Source: Actinomycetota bacterium
GTDB taxonomy: Bacteria > Actinomycetota > Actinomycetes > Streptosporangiales > Streptosporangiaceae
Assembly (NCBI GenBank): GCA_027306495.1
Contig: DAHUZQ010000073.1
Location: 1-36,498, forward strand
Direction of reading: 5' to 3'
Length of the DNA: 36,498 nucleotides
In this document: in pieces, positions 25,490 to 34,698 of the stretch
How positions within the stretch are numbered: position 1 is the stretch's first letter
Layout: each line of letters opens with the position of its first letter
Made by a program: the position numbers and the translations under genes
The notes under the pieces: generated by a model
Told to the model about the DNA's origin: nothing
What the model saw: only the letters and a program-made list of their open reading frames with translations
Databases searched by the model: none

Positions 25490-25969
25490 TCAGGGCCAGT
25501 CAGCGACCGCCTGCCCCGCCGCCCGGTCCAGCATCGAGACCCGCGTCGCCTGCAATCGCCGGATCACCACCACGATCAGCCGCCGGGTGAATTCGAAGCC
25601 GAAGTCGGTGTCGGCGTCGCAGTGCGCGCGCACTGCCGCGCCATCGATCTGGAACGCCTCCGTCGGCTGCAAGGTCATCGCGCCGAACTCCCAGCGGAAT
25701 GGAGACACCAACCATGACAGGCCGATCAGATCGCCCCGCCCGAGTGAGGAGATGACCACCCGGCCATCCCCCGGCGCCCGCACGTCCAGCACGACCTGGC
25801 CTGCCCGGATGAGCCAGAAGTCGCGCGCGACCCCACCCGCGCTGAAAAGGCGGTGCTCCGCGGGGAACTTGACGACCGAGGACACGCTGGTCAGGTAGGA
25901 AAGGTGCCGCTGCGGCATCCCGCGCAGGAACTGATGTGCGCCGAGCGCTGGCGCTGTCACCGTGGTCAT
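25490..25969 (-). CDS. Stand-alone cyclic-nucleotide-binding-domain protein
   Basis: This is a 159-residue protein with a Crp/Fnr-type cyclic-nucleotide-binding beta-roll (about 15-125). Recognisable segments are VVKFPAEHRLFSAGGVARDFWLIRAGQV, VVISSLGRGDLIGLSW and EAFQIDGAAVRAHCD, followed by the helix FTRRLIVVVIRRLQATRVSML. The chain ends where the helix-turn-helix of Crp would begin, so it cannot act as a normal transcription factor. The canonical cAMP phosphate-binding RxS pair is not evident, so the ligand is uncertain. It lies 10 bp behind the HTH/PNPOx-fold gene and its ribosome-binding site GAGGGGGAA overlaps that intergenic space; the two form an operon. Confidence 0.9.
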   Translation of the reverse strand: MTTVTAPALGAHQFLRGMPQRHLSYLTSVSSVVKFPAEHRLFSAGGVARDFWLIRAGQVVLDVRAPGDGRVVISSLGRGDLIGLSWLVSPFRWEFGAMTLQPTEAFQIDGAAVRAHCDADTDFGFEFTRRLIVVVIRRLQATRVSMLDRAAGQAVADWP

Positions 25970-25979
25970 CTGTTCCCCC

Positions 25980-26636
25980 TCAGCGCGCGCGGATGCGCCG
26001 GCCGGTCAGGGCCGCCACCGTGATCCGGATGTAGGTTTCCCGCTTACCGCCCGCCCACGGCCGTACGTGCAGACGGGCGACCTCGGCCACTTCGGCTGCT
26101 TCCACCACCAGGTGAGCACGCCCGCTCGCGAGCACGCTCCAGCCCTCACTGAACGCCTCATCGATGTAATCGACCTCGAACGAGACGCCGCGCTGCATGG
26201 CCCGGTGTGCGGCCGACGACCAGATGCTGGTCCGGAAGACGATGTCGTCGCCGAGCATCCGGAAATTGACCGGGGTCGCGACCGGCCCGCGGGTGTCGTC
26301 GAAAACGAACCGGCCGATCCCGCCGCTGCCCAGGTACTCCCGGCACTCCCGGCGGGTGAGGCTTTCCAGCACCGGGTGTGGATGCGCAGGCTGCTGGCCC
26401 GGCGGACGGTCCACCCCCGCTCCTGCCAGCGCGGGTCGCGATGTTCCCAGCGCGGATGCCAGGCGCGTCAGCGCTCCGGGCGTGGGAGCGGCCTCTGGCG
26501 CCGACTCCAGGTAGTCGAGGTAGGTCTCGGCCATCCCGGCGCGGGTGGCCGTCTCCTTGGTGCTCAGCCCCGCCCGGGACCGGTGCTCCCGGATCCGCCG
26601 GCCCAGGTCGGTTGCCCCGTGAGTGGTTTCGGTCAT
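25980..26636 (-). CDS. XRE-type HTH fused to pyridoxamine-oxidase-fold domain
   Basis: This is a 218-residue protein. Residues about 10-70 form an XRE-type helix-turn-helix (LGRRIREHRSRAGLSTKETATRAGMAETYLDYLES in pieces). Residues 90-215 form a split-barrel flavin/F420-binding domain of the pyridoxamine 5'-phosphate oxidase type: GGIGRFVFDDTRGPVATPVNFRMLGDDIVFRT, SFEVDYIDEAFSEGWSVLASGRAHLV. A flavin- or F420-responsive transcription factor, or a reductase with a DNA-binding module, is plausible. The ATG follows GGGAGGG. It heads a two-gene operon with the cyclic-nucleotide-domain protein and diverges from the DUF1918 gene. Confidence 0.9.
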   Translation of the reverse strand: MTETTHGATDLGRRIREHRSRAGLSTKETATRAGMAETYLDYLESAPEAAPTPGALTRLASALGTSRPALAGAGVDRPPGQQPAHPHPVLESLTRRECREYLGSGGIGRFVFDDTRGPVATPVNFRMLGDDIVFRTSIWSSAAHRAMQRGVSFEVDYIDEAFSEGWSVLASGRAHLVVEAAEVAEVARLHVRPWAGGKRETYIRITVAALTGRRIRAR

Positions 26637-26781
26637 CGGCCCTCCCCTGCCCGCCTCACGCCAGCAGAACCAGCATCATGCGCGCTGGTGGGCGCGGACA
26701 GAGTCGAAAGTCCGGCCGGGAGCGAGGTTGGTCCCGGCCACACGGCGGCCGCGATTCGTGGGCCGTCCGGCCCACGGCCGC

Positions 26782-26795
26782 GGGACCTGCGCCCA
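26782..26795. promoter_or_regulatory. Possible degenerate DosR-type site
   Basis: GGGACCTGCGCCCA has a good left half, but the right half is shifted by one base from the usual spacing. Another half-site, GTTGGTCCC, lies at 26727-26735. Both are in the 233-bp divergent promoter between the HTH/PNPOx and DUF1918 genes, at the distance seen for the better boxes. Confidence 0.25.
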
Positions 26796-26869
26796 CTGAC
26801 CTGCTCTGGCTGGGCCACCGACCATGGGTAATGAGGAAAGGGCGGTTGCCGGCCCAGGAGGTGATCACG

Positions 26870-27100
26870 ATGAAGGCCCATGTCGGGGATCGCTTGATCA
26901 CCGAGGACGGCGGCAAGAGCAGGGTGTGCGAGATCATCGGCCTGCACCACACGGACGGGTCCCCGCCCTACGTCGTGCGCTGGCTGAGCGATGGCCATAT
27001 CGCCCTGATGTCCCCCGGCCCTTACGCCAGGCTTGTCCACCGCAGGAACGGGAACGACCGGCACGAAAGACCGTTAAGCCGACGGGAGGCTGGACCGTGA
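26870..27100 (+). CDS. DUF1918-family small protein
   Basis: This is a 76-residue protein starting at an ATG with AGGAGG 8 nt upstream. The pattern MKAHVGDRLI, CEIIGLHHTDGSPPYVVRWLSDGHIALMSPGP in two parts, identifies the DUF1918 family: a small SH3-like barrel widespread in actinomycetes with no assigned function. The C-terminal 15 residues are basic. Its stop overlaps the GTG of the acyl-CoA synthetase (GTGA), so the two are translationally coupled. Confidence 0.9.
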   Translation: MKAHVGDRLITEDGGKSRVCEIIGLHHTDGSPPYVVRWLSDGHIALMSPGPYARLVHRRNGNDRHERPLSRREAGP

Positions 27101-29784
27101 CCGGACGGGCCGCGACCGGGCGTTCGTATGCCCTGCTGGCTGATGGCACCACGATCGAGATCCGGCAGGCGGAGCCCGACGATGAACGGGCCGTGCGGGA
27201 CTTCCACGAGGCCATGTCCCCTGGAAATCTGTACCTGCGCTTCTTCAGCATGAGCCGCCGCGCCGGCGAGCAGGAGGCGCAGCGCGTGTGCCGGCCGCCC
27301 GACGCCGAGCACGCGGCGCTGCTCGCCTGGCTCGGCGACCGGATCGCGGGCCTGGCCAGCTACGAGCCGGCGGGGGAGCCGGGGGCTGCGGAGGTCGCTT
27401 TCGCGGTGGCCGACGACCTGCACGGCCGTGGGATCGCCACGCTGTTGCTGGAGCATCTGGTCTCGCTCGGGCAGGCCCGCCACGTTCAGGCGTTCACGGC
27501 CCAGACGCTGCCGGCCAATACCGCCATGCTCGGGGTCTTCGCCGACGCGGGCCTGTCAGTCCAGCGCCGCGCGCTGGGCGACGTCATCGAACTGACCATG
27601 CCGCTACCCCGGGAGAGGGCGCTCGGCGCGGAGAGCCCCTACCTCGATGCGGTGGCCGAACGCGAGCAGCGAGCAGGCGCCGCGAGCCTGGCCCCCCTGC
27701 TGGCTCCCGGGTCGGTCGCGGTCGTGGGGACAAGCAGGCGGCGGGGTTCGGTCGGCCGGGAGATTCTGCTGAACATCCGCGACGCCGGTTTCACCGGCGC
27801 TCTCTATGGCGTGAACCCGCACGCCACCGACATCGACGGCATCCCATGCCTGCCCTCTGTCACCGCCCTGCCGGAACCGCCGGACCTGGCCGTCCTGGCG
27901 GTCCCACCAGCGGGGGTGGTGGACGCGGCCGAGGATGCCGGCAAGCGGGGTGCCCGGGCGCTGGTGGTCATCACGTCCGGGCTGGGCGCAGACGGCAACG
28001 CGGACCTGCTGGCGGCCTGCCGCCGGCACGGCATGCGGCTGGCCGGGCCGAACTGCTTCGGCGTCGCCGTGCCGGCCATCGGCCTGGACGCCACCTTTGG
28101 TGCGCGCCATCCACTCGACGGCAAGGCCGGCCTGGTCGTTCAGTCGGGTGGGATCGGCATCGCCCTGCTGGACCACTTCTCCAGGCTGGGTGTCGGCATC
28201 TCCTCGTTCACCTCGGTGGGCGACAAGATCGATGTCTCCGGCAATGACCTGCTGATGTGGTGGGAGCAGGATTCGGCCACCCGGCTGGCCGTGCTGTATC
28301 TGGAGTCGTTCGGCAACCCCCGCAAGTTCGCCAGGACCGCGCGGCGGGTCAGCGGGGCCATGCCGGTGCTCACCGTGCACGCCGGCCGCTCCGCACCTGG
28401 CCAGCGTGCCGCCGCGTCGCATACCGCCGCGGCAGCGGCGCCGCTTATCACCCGCGAGGCACTGTTCGAGCAGGCCGGTGTCATCGCCACGACCAGCCTG
28501 GGGGAAATGCTGGACGCGGCCGCGCTGCTGGCGAACCAGCCCATTCCGGAAGGCCGCCGGGTCGTGATCGTGTCCAACGCCGGTGGTGCCGGCGTACTCG
28601 CGGCGGACGCCTGCGTGGAGGCCGGGCTCACGGTGGCGCCGGTCAGCCCCCAGACCCAGCGCCGCCTCGCGCGGGTGCTGCCGCGCGGGGCCGCGCTCGG
28701 GGGGCCGGTGGACACCACAGCGGGAGTCACCGGGGAGGCGTTCGCGCGCTGCCTGGACCTGCTCGCACATGACGGCGACGGGCAGCCGTCTCCGAACGCC
28801 GTGCTGGCGCTCATCGTGCCCACCGCCTCAGCGGACCTCGAACCAACGATCAGGGCAGCGCGGCTGCCGGTCCCGCTGGCATGCGTGATCCTGAATCAGC
28901 CTGAGACCGTGCGGCTGCTGAGCGCTGCCGACGGCGGCCCGCCGGTCCCGGCCTACGCCTACCCCGAGAGCGCCGCCCGCGCCCTCGGCCACGCGGCCCG
29001 GTACTCGGCCTGGCGATCGCGGCCCGCCGGGAGCGTTCCGTCGTTGCCGGGCATCGACACCGGGCTGGCACGGGCGGCGGTCGAGGGATTCCTGGACCGT
29101 GCCCCCGGCGGCGGCTGGCTTCCCCCCACCGAGGCCGAGCACCTGCTGCGCTGCTACGGCGTGCCGGTCGTGGAGTCCCGGACCGTCACGTCGGCGGCAC
29201 AGGCCAGCGCGGCCGCAGCCAGCCTGGGGGGGCATGTCGCCCTGAAGGCGTACGTGCCCGGGCTTGTCCACAAGAGCGACAGCGGTGCGGTGGAACTCGA
29301 CCTGCACGGGCCGGGGGATGTCAGGGCGGCCATGAGCCGGCTGAGACGGCGCTTCTCCAGGCAGTTGGCGGGAGTCACCGTTCAGCCGATGATCACCGGC
29401 GGGACCGAGGTCATCATCGGTATCGTGCAGGAGCCGGTATTCGGGCCAGTGGTGGTCTTCGGCCTCGGGGGGGTCGCCACCGAGGTGCTCGGCGACCATG
29501 CGGCCCGGCTGGCCCCGCTCACCGACACCGACGCCGACGACCTCATTCACTCGATCCGCGCCACCCCGCTGCTGCTGGGCCACCGGGGCCAGGCTGCGGC
29601 CGATATCGGCGCCCTGCGGGACACGTTGCTGCGGATCTCCCAGCTCGCAGACGACCTGCCGCAGGTAGCCGAGCTTGACCTCAACCCGGTGATCGCCCGC
29701 AGCGACGGTGCCTTCGCGGTTGACGCCCGGGTGCGGGTCACCAGCCGTCACTCAGCGGACCCGTTCCTGCGCCAGTTGCGCTGA
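27097..29784 (+). CDS. GNAT acetyltransferase fused to ADP-forming acyl-CoA synthetase
   Basis: This is an 895-residue cytoplasmic protein. The N-terminal GNAT domain (about 10-170) has the acetyl-CoA loop HGRGIATLLLEHL. CoA-binding and ligase domains follow (about 195-490): VAVVGTSRRRGSVGREIL, AGPNCFG, VVQSGGIG, and the phospho-histidine H442 in AASHTAAAAAP. The ATP-grasp part covers about 665-890 (VALKAYVPGLVHKSDSGAVELDL in two parts, VFGLGG). GNAT-first order is that of the actinobacterial PatA type, unlike E. coli PatZ. The retained His suggests real acetate/acyl-CoA ligase activity (acetate + CoA + ATP to acetyl-CoA + ADP + Pi, reversible). The GTG follows GGGAGG. It is followed by phosphoketolase and acetate kinase, so acetyl-CoA/acetate interconversion fits; lysine acetylation is the alternative. 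Confidence 0.93.
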   Translation: MTGRAATGRSYALLADGTTIEIRQAEPDDERAVRDFHEAMSPGNLYLRFFSMSRRAGEQEAQRVCRPPDAEHAALLAWLGDRIAGLASYEPAGEPGAAEVAFAVADDLHGRGIATLLLEHLVSLGQARHVQAFTAQTLPANTAMLGVFADAGLSVQRRALGDVIELTMPLPRERALGAESPYLDAVAEREQRAGAASLAPLLAPGSVAVVGTSRRRGSVGREILLNIRDAGFTGALYGVNPHATDIDGIPCLPSVTALPEPPDLAVLAVPPAGVVDAAEDAGKRGARALVVITSGLGADGNADLLAACRRHGMRLAGPNCFGVAVPAIGLDATFGARHPLDGKAGLVVQSGGIGIALLDHFSRLGVGISSFTSVGDKIDVSGNDLLMWWEQDSATRLAVLYLESFGNPRKFARTARRVSGAMPVLTVHAGRSAPGQRAAASHTAAAAAPLITREALFEQAGVIATTSLGEMLDAAALLANQPIPEGRRVVIVSNAGGAGVLAADACVEAGLTVAPVSPQTQRRLARVLPRGAALGGPVDTTAGVTGEAFARCLDLLAHDGDGQPSPNAVLALIVPTASADLEPTIRAARLPVPLACVILNQPETVRLLSAADGGPPVPAYAYPESAARALGHAARYSAWRSRPAGSVPSLPGIDTGLARAAVEGFLDRAPGGGWLPPTEAEHLLRCYGVPVVESRTVTSAAQASAAAASLGGHVALKAYVPGLVHKSDSGAVELDLHGPGDVRAAMSRLRRRFSRQLAGVTVQPMITGGTEVIIGIVQEPVFGPVVVFGLGGVATEVLGDHAARLAPLTDTDADDLIHSIRATPLLLGHRGQAAADIGALRDTLLRISQLADDLPQVAELDLNPVIARSDGAFAVDARVRVTSRHSADPFLRQLR

Positions 29785-29831
29785 GTGGGTAGGACGCGGT
29801 CAGCGGGGAAACGAAACCAAAGGAGTCTGAC

Positions 29832-32213
29832 ATGCGGACACCTCCGGCCACGCGGGTGCAGCAGCGCGCCCCGCTCACCGACGGCGAACTCTCCCTTCTC
29901 GACCGCTACTGGCGGGCGGCCAACTACCTGTCCGCGGGGCAGATCTACCTGCTCGGCAACCCGCTGCTGACCGAGCCACTCCGGCCGGAGCACATCAAGC
30001 CCCGGCTGCTCGGCCACTGGGGCACCACTCCCGGCCTCAACCTCATCTACGCCCATATGAACCGGATGATCCGCAACTGGGACCTCAATGCGATCTTCGT
30101 GACCGGCCCCGGTCACGGCGGGCCCGCGGTGGTCGCGAACGCCTACCTGGAAGGCACCTATTCCGAGCTCTACCCGAATATCACCGCCGACGCCGCCGGG
30201 ATGGCGCGGCTGTTCAGGCAGTTCTCCTTCCCCGGCGGGATCCCCAGCCACGCCGCTCCCGAGACACCGGGGTCGATCAACGAGGGCGGTGAACTGGGCT
30301 ACTCACTCGCACACGCCTACGGCGCGGTGTTCGACAACCCGGACCTGATCGCGGTCTGCGTGATCGGGGACGGAGAGGCCGAAACCGGCCCACTGGCTGG
30401 GAGCTGGCATTCCAACAAGTTTCTCAACCCGGCGCGCGACGGCGCTGTGCTGCCCATCCTGCACCTCAACGGTTACAAGATCGCGAACCCTGCGATGCTG
30501 GCCCGGATCCCGGCTGGTGAACTGACCTCGCTCCTGGAGGGTTATGGCTACGAGGTGATCACCGTCGCGGGCGACGACCCGGAGCCCGTGCATCAGGACC
30601 TGGCCCGCGCCCTCGACGAAGCGGTCGGACGGATCGCCGCGATCTGGGAACGCGCCCGGACGGGCCGGACGGAACGGCCCCGGTGGCCGGTGATCGTGCT
30701 CGCCACGCCCAAGGGCTGGACCGGGCCGAAGACCATCGACGGCCTGCCCGTGGAAGGCTCGTTCCGTTCCCACCAGGTGCCGATTCCGCAGGCGCGCACC
30801 AATCCCGGACATCTGGCCGCACTGGAGCAGTGGCTGCTCAGCTACCGGCCGCGGGAATTGTTCGACGAGCGCGGGACCCTGGTGGCCGACCTCGCCGCGC
30901 TCGCCCCGCGCAGTTACCGGCGGATGAGCGCGAACCCGCACGCCAACGGCGGGCTGCTGCTCAAGGATCTGGACCTGCCGGACTTCCGCGGCTATGCCGT
31001 CCCGGTGAAACGGGGGAGCACGGACGGCACCGGCGGCACCACGGTGCTCGGTGAGTGGCTGCGCGATGTGATGGCCCGCAACCGCGAGACGTTCCGGTTG
31101 TTCGGCCCGGATGAGACCGCCTCCAACCGGCTGTCGGCCGTGTTCGAGGTGACCGACCGGACATTCGAGGGGCGCATCGAGCCGACCGATGACCATCTGG
31201 CCCCGGACGGCCGGGTGATGGAGGTGCTGTCGGAGCACCTGTGCGAGGGCTGGCTGGAGGGATACCTGCTGACCGGCCGGCACGGGCTCTTCAACTGCTA
31301 CGAGGCGTTCATCCACATCGTCGACTCCATGTTCAATCAGCACGCGAAATGGCTGAAGGTGTCGGCGACGATCGGCTGGCGGCGGCCGATCGCCTCGCTC
31401 AACTACCTGCTGTCGAGCCTGGTGTGGCGCCAGGACCACAACGGCTTCTCCCATCAGGACCCGGGATTCATCGATCATGTGGTGAACAAGAAGGCCGAAA
31501 TCATCCGGGTCTACCTGCCACCCGACGCGAACTGCCTGCTGTCGGTCGCCGATCATTGCCTGCGCAGCCGTGACTACGTCAACGTGATCGTGGCGGGCAA
31601 GCAACCGCAGCCCGTCTGGCTCGGCATGGACGAGGCGGTCATTCACTGCACGCGCGGCGCCGGCATCTGGGAGTGGGCGAGCACCGACACCGACGGGGAA
31701 CCGGATGTGGTGCTGGCCTGTTGCGGGGATATCCCCACCATGGAGACCCTCGCGGCAGCGGACCTGCTGCGTCAGCACCTGCCCGACCTGAAAGTGCGGG
31801 TGGTGAACGTGGTGGACCTGATGCGGCTGGAGCCTGCGTCCGAGCACCCGCACGGCATGAGCGACGCCGAGTACGACGCGCTGTTCACCACCGACCGGCC
31901 GGTCGTGTTCGCCTATCACGGCTACCCCTGGCTGATCCACCGGCTGACCTACCGCCGTCACGGCCATGACCACCTGCATGTGCGCGGATACAAGGAGGAG
32001 GGGACGACGACCACGCCCTTCGACATGGTCATGCTCAATGACCTGGACCGGTTCCACCTGGTGATCGACGTCATCGACCGGGTGCCCGGCCTGGCATCGC
32101 GGGCGGGGCGACTGCGGCAGTCGATGGGTGACCGCAGGCTGGCCTGCCGCGCCTACACCCGCCTGCACGGAGAGGACCCCCCGGAGATCCGGGACTGGTC
32201 CTGGCCATACTGA
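29832..32213 (+). CDS. xfp: Phosphoketolase (xylulose-5-P/fructose-6-P)
   Basis: This 793-residue thiamine-diphosphate enzyme splits xylulose 5-phosphate (and possibly fructose 6-phosphate) with phosphate into acetyl phosphate and glyceraldehyde 3-phosphate (erythrose 4-phosphate). The family signature [19 protein letters not shown] is at about 94-112. The cofactor motif is [34 protein letters not shown] is near the C-terminus. The length is standard. The ATG follows AAAGGAG at 29819-29825. It is 47 bp downstream of the acyl-CoA synthetase and 53 bp upstream of acetate kinase, forming an acetyl-phosphate operon. Which sugar phosphate is preferred cannot be told from the sequence. Confidence 0.97.
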   Translation: MRTPPATRVQQRAPLTDGELSLLDRYWRAANYLSAGQIYLLGNPLLTEPLRPEHIKPRLLGHWGTTPGLNLIYAHMNRMIRNWDLNAIFVTGPGHGGPAVVANAYLEGTYSELYPNITADAAGMARLFRQFSFPGGIPSHAAPETPGSINEGGELGYSLAHAYGAVFDNPDLIAVCVIGDGEAETGPLAGSWHSNKFLNPARDGAVLPILHLNGYKIANPAMLARIPAGELTSLLEGYGYEVITVAGDDPEPVHQDLARALDEAVGRIAAIWERARTGRTERPRWPVIVLATPKGWTGPKTIDGLPVEGSFRSHQVPIPQARTNPGHLAALEQWLLSYRPRELFDERGTLVADLAALAPRSYRRMSANPHANGGLLLKDLDLPDFRGYAVPVKRGSTDGTGGTTVLGEWLRDVMARNRETFRLFGPDETASNRLSAVFEVTDRTFEGRIEPTDDHLAPDGRVMEVLSEHLCEGWLEGYLLTGRHGLFNCYEAFIHIVDSMFNQHAKWLKVSATIGWRRPIASLNYLLSSLVWRQDHNGFSHQDPGFIDHVVNKKAEIIRVYLPPDANCLLSVADHCLRSRDYVNVIVAGKQPQPVWLGMDEAVIHCTRGAGIWEWASTDTDGEPDVVLACCGDIPTMETLAAADLLRQHLPDLKVRVVNVVDLMRLEPASEHPHGMSDAEYDALFTTDRPVVFAYHGYPWLIHRLTYRRHGHDHLHVRGYKEEGTTTTPFDMVMLNDLDRFHLVIDVIDRVPGLASRAGRLRQSMGDRRLACRAYTRLHGEDPPEIRDWSWPY

Positions 32214-32266
32214 CCGGCCGCCGATCCGATGACCGCGCCCGGCGCGTTTCCCGCCACGGAGGCCAC

Positions 32267-33376
32267 ATGCGCGTGCTGGCGGTGAACGCCGGGTCGAGCA
32301 GCCTGAAGCTGTCCATCGTCACGCAGACCACTGGGGCGGCGCAGTCGCAAGCGGTGCCCGCATCCCGGGGCGTGGCGGAACCGGCGGCGCTGCGCGAGGC
32401 GATCGCTGGGCTCGGGAAGGTGGACGCGGTCGGCCACCGCATCGTCCATGGGGGCACGGTGTTCACCGCGCCGGTGCTCATCGACACGCGGGTTCGGGCG
32501 CGGCTGGAATCCCTCACCGATCTGGCGCCGCTCCACCAGCCAGCCTCCCTGGCGGCACTGGACGTGGTGAGCGACGCCCTGCCGGGCACCCCCGCCGTCG
32601 CCTGCTTCGATACTGCGTTCCACGCCCGGATGCCACCAGCGGCGGCCACCTACGCACTCCCGCCGCAGTGGCGCCAGCGCTGGTCGCTGCGCCGCTACGG
32701 CTTCCACGGGCTCTCGCACGCCTACTGCTCACGCCGCGCGGCGGAACTCGCCGGAGACCGGCCCGGCCTCGCCGTCGTGAGCTGCCACCTCGGGGCGGGC
32801 GCATCGCTGGCCGCGGTGCGCGACGGGCGGTCGCTGGACACCACCATGGGGTTCACGCCGCTGGAGGGCCTGGTGATGGCCACCCGGTCCGGGTCGGTGG
32901 ACCCCGGCCTCGTGCTCTGGCTGGAGGAGCACGCGGGCACGCCACCCGGCGAACTCGCCGCCACGCTGGAGCACAGATCCGGCCTGCTGGGGCTGGCCGG
33001 GACCGCCGATATGCGGCTCATCATCGACCGCGCCGACGCCGGAGACCCGCGTGCGGCACGGGCTTTCGATGTGTACATCCACCGGCTCCGCGCGTCCATC
33101 GCCGCCATGGCGGCGGCCCTCGGGGGGATCGACGTGCTGGCCTTCACCGGCGGCGTGGGGGAGAACGCCCCCCGTGTTCGCGAGCGCGCGGCCGACGGCC
33201 TGGAGTTCCTCGGGATAGCCGTCGACCCTGCCCGGAACACGGCTGGCCAGCCGGGGCCGGATTTCCACATCGGAGCATCCGGCGCTCCGGTCGCGACGGT
33301 GGTGATCGCCGCCCGGGAAGACCTGGAGATCGCCGCCCAGGTCCGGTCCCTCCTGACGGCCGCGCACGGGGCCTGA
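32267..33376 (+). CDS. ackA: Acetate kinase
   Basis: This 369-residue enzyme converts acetyl phosphate and ADP to acetate and ATP. All signatures are present: NAGSSSLK (8-15), GHRIVHGG, FDTAFHARMP, RRYGFHGLSH, CHLGAGASL, TTMGFTPLEG and FTGGVGEN. It is about 30 residues shorter than typical family members; the loss is mainly in the N-terminal domain. The ATG follows GGAGG. With phosphoketolase directly upstream it gives one ATP per acetyl phosphate without respiration. No phosphotransacetylase gene is in the window, so the route to acetyl-CoA may run via the upstream ADP-forming synthetase. The last codons lie in a 20-bp tandem repeat. Confidence 0.97.
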   Translation: MRVLAVNAGSSSLKLSIVTQTTGAAQSQAVPASRGVAEPAALREAIAGLGKVDAVGHRIVHGGTVFTAPVLIDTRVRARLESLTDLAPLHQPASLAALDVVSDALPGTPAVACFDTAFHARMPPAAATYALPPQWRQRWSLRRYGFHGLSHAYCSRRAAELAGDRPGLAVVSCHLGAGASLAAVRDGRSLDTTMGFTPLEGLVMATRSGSVDPGLVLWLEEHAGTPPGELAATLEHRSGLLGLAGTADMRLIIDRADAGDPRAARAFDVYIHRLRASIAAMAAALGGIDVLAFTGGVGENAPRVRERAADGLEFLGIAVDPARNTAGQPGPDFHIGASGAPVATVVIAAREDLEIAAQVRSLLTAAHGA

Positions 33377-33434
33377 CGGCCGCGCACGAGTCCCGACGGC
33401 CGCGCACGAGTCCCGACGGCCCGCGCACGAGGCC
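33355..33434. repeat. 20-bp tandem repeat overlapping the ackA stop
   Basis: Copies beginning GACGGCCGCGCACG start at 33355, 33375, 33395 and 33415. The middle two are exact 20-mers (GACGGCCGCGCACGAGTCCC) and the last has one extra C. The first copy encodes the end of acetate kinase. A second short repeat, CAGCAGGCCAGGCA twice at 33500-33527, follows in the same intergenic region. Confidence 0.85.
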
Positions 33435-33591
33435 GTCACCGGGAATGTTGCGCGGTCAACTATCGTTAGCGACTTCGACCCGCGGAGCGCGGCGCGGCGC
33501 AGCAGGCCAGGCACAGCAGGCCAGGCACAGCGGGCCGGACCGCCGTTCTCTGCCGTGAAATGCCGCCGTTCGGTACCGCGAAGGAGGGGCA

Positions 33592-34587
33592 ATGCCCGCC
33601 GTGACCGTGGAAGACATCCTGATTCTGCCGCGCGTCGGAGAGCCGGACCGCATCGCCCCGGAGCGGCCGGTGCGCTCTGTGACTACCGCCCCTGCCGGAT
33701 TCGAGGGGGAAGGCTTCCCCGTCCGGCGCGCGTTCGCCGGTGTGGACCTGCGCCACCTCGACCCGTTCGTGCACATGGATCAGATGGGCGAGGTGGACTA
33801 CTCTCCCGGCGAGGCGAAGGGAACCGCCTGGCACCCGCACCGGGGGTTCGAGACGGTGACCTACATCATCGACGGCACCTTCCGCCATCAGGACTCCAAC
33901 GGGGGCGGGGGCCTGATCACCAACGGTGACACGCAATGGATGACCGCTGGCGGCGGCATCCTGCACATCGAGGAGCCACCCGAGGAACTGGTTGCCAGCG
34001 GGGGCCTGTTCCACGGGTTCCAGCTCTGGGTGAACCTGCCGGCGCGGCTCAAGCTGACCAATCCGCGCTACCAGGACATCCGGGCTGGCCAAGTGGCGCT
34101 GCTCGCCTCTGCCGATGGCGGTGCGCTGCTGCGGGTGATCGCCGGCGAACTGGCGGGCCACGCCGGTCCCGGCATCACCCACACCCCGATCACCCTGGTG
34201 CACGCGACGATCTCAGCCGGGGCACGGACGCGCCTGCCGTGGCGTCGCGACTTCAACGCACTCGCCTATGTGATGGCGGGGTCGGGCACGGTCGGCACCG
34301 AGAAGCATCCTGCCCGGACCGGCCAGCTCGCCGTCTTCGGTCCCGGCGAGGCGATCACCGTGGCCGCTGACCCACGTCCGCAGGGTCCGGGCACCAGCTT
34401 CGAGGTCCTGCTACTCGGCGGCGAGCCGATCCGGGAGCCGGTCGCCGCCTACGGGCCGTTCGTCATGAACACGCGCGACGAACTGGTCAAGGCCTTCGAG
34501 GACTTCCAGGCTGGCCGCCTCGGGACCATACCGGCCCAGCGGGTCAGTGTCCCGGAGGGGAACCACCCTGGGCACGACGTGATCTGA
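33592..34587 (+). CDS. Pirin-family bicupin protein
   Basis: This is a 331-residue bicupin. The metal ligands of the N-terminal cupin are H81 and H83 (HPHRGFETVTYI), H125 and E127 (GGILHIEEP), as in pirins that bind iron and, in some cases, oxidise quercetin. GFPVRRAF, DPFVHMDQMG and FHGFQLWVNLP are typical. The C-terminal cupin (about 195-290) lacks obvious ligands. The ATG follows AAGGAGG. It is about 40 residues longer than many pirins, mostly from N- and C-terminal extensions. Its role here is unknown; stress-responsive regulation is described in other bacteria. Confidence 0.93.
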   Translation: MPAVTVEDILILPRVGEPDRIAPERPVRSVTTAPAGFEGEGFPVRRAFAGVDLRHLDPFVHMDQMGEVDYSPGEAKGTAWHPHRGFETVTYIIDGTFRHQDSNGGGGLITNGDTQWMTAGGGILHIEEPPEELVASGGLFHGFQLWVNLPARLKLTNPRYQDIRAGQVALLASADGGALLRVIAGELAGHAGPGITHTPITLVHATISAGARTRLPWRRDFNALAYVMAGSGTVGTEKHPARTGQLAVFGPGEAITVAADPRPQGPGTSFEVLLLGGEPIREPVAAYGPFVMNTRDELVKAFEDFQAGRLGTIPAQRVSVPEGNHPGHDVI

Positions 34588-34620
34588 GCGGGGCACGCAG
34601 CGCTCCCGGCCAATTTCGTG

Positions 34621-34666
34621 ATTGGTTCATTTCACACCCCCGCCCGGGGGTGTGAAATGAACCAAT
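34621..34666. repeat. 46-bp perfect palindrome with 2-bp centre
   Basis: The arms 34621-34642 and 34645-34666 (22 bp each) are exact reverse complements around CC. The left arm begins ATTGGTTCATTTCACACCCC. The outer part is unusually AT-rich for this DNA. CCAAT at 34610-34614 adds another inverted half just outside. It lies 33 bp after the pirin stop and 32 bp before the ung start. It may terminate pirin transcription or be a protein-binding dyad. Confidence 0.85.
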
Positions 34667-34698
34667 GATGAGCCTGTCGCGGGCTAGAGTGACAGGCC

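Noticed and set aside
27097-29784. Orthologue of E. coli PatZ
   Set aside because: The domain order is reversed (GNAT first), and the phospho-histidine motif looks intact, so a purely acetyltransferase role should not be assumed.
30303-32168. 621-codon minus-strand frame opposite phosphoketolase
   Set aside because: It is a shadow of the phosphoketolase gene; no recognisable protein family.
34621-34666. Phage or integrative-element attachment site
   Set aside because: There is no integrase, no tRNA gene and no second copy in the window; a terminator or operator is simpler.
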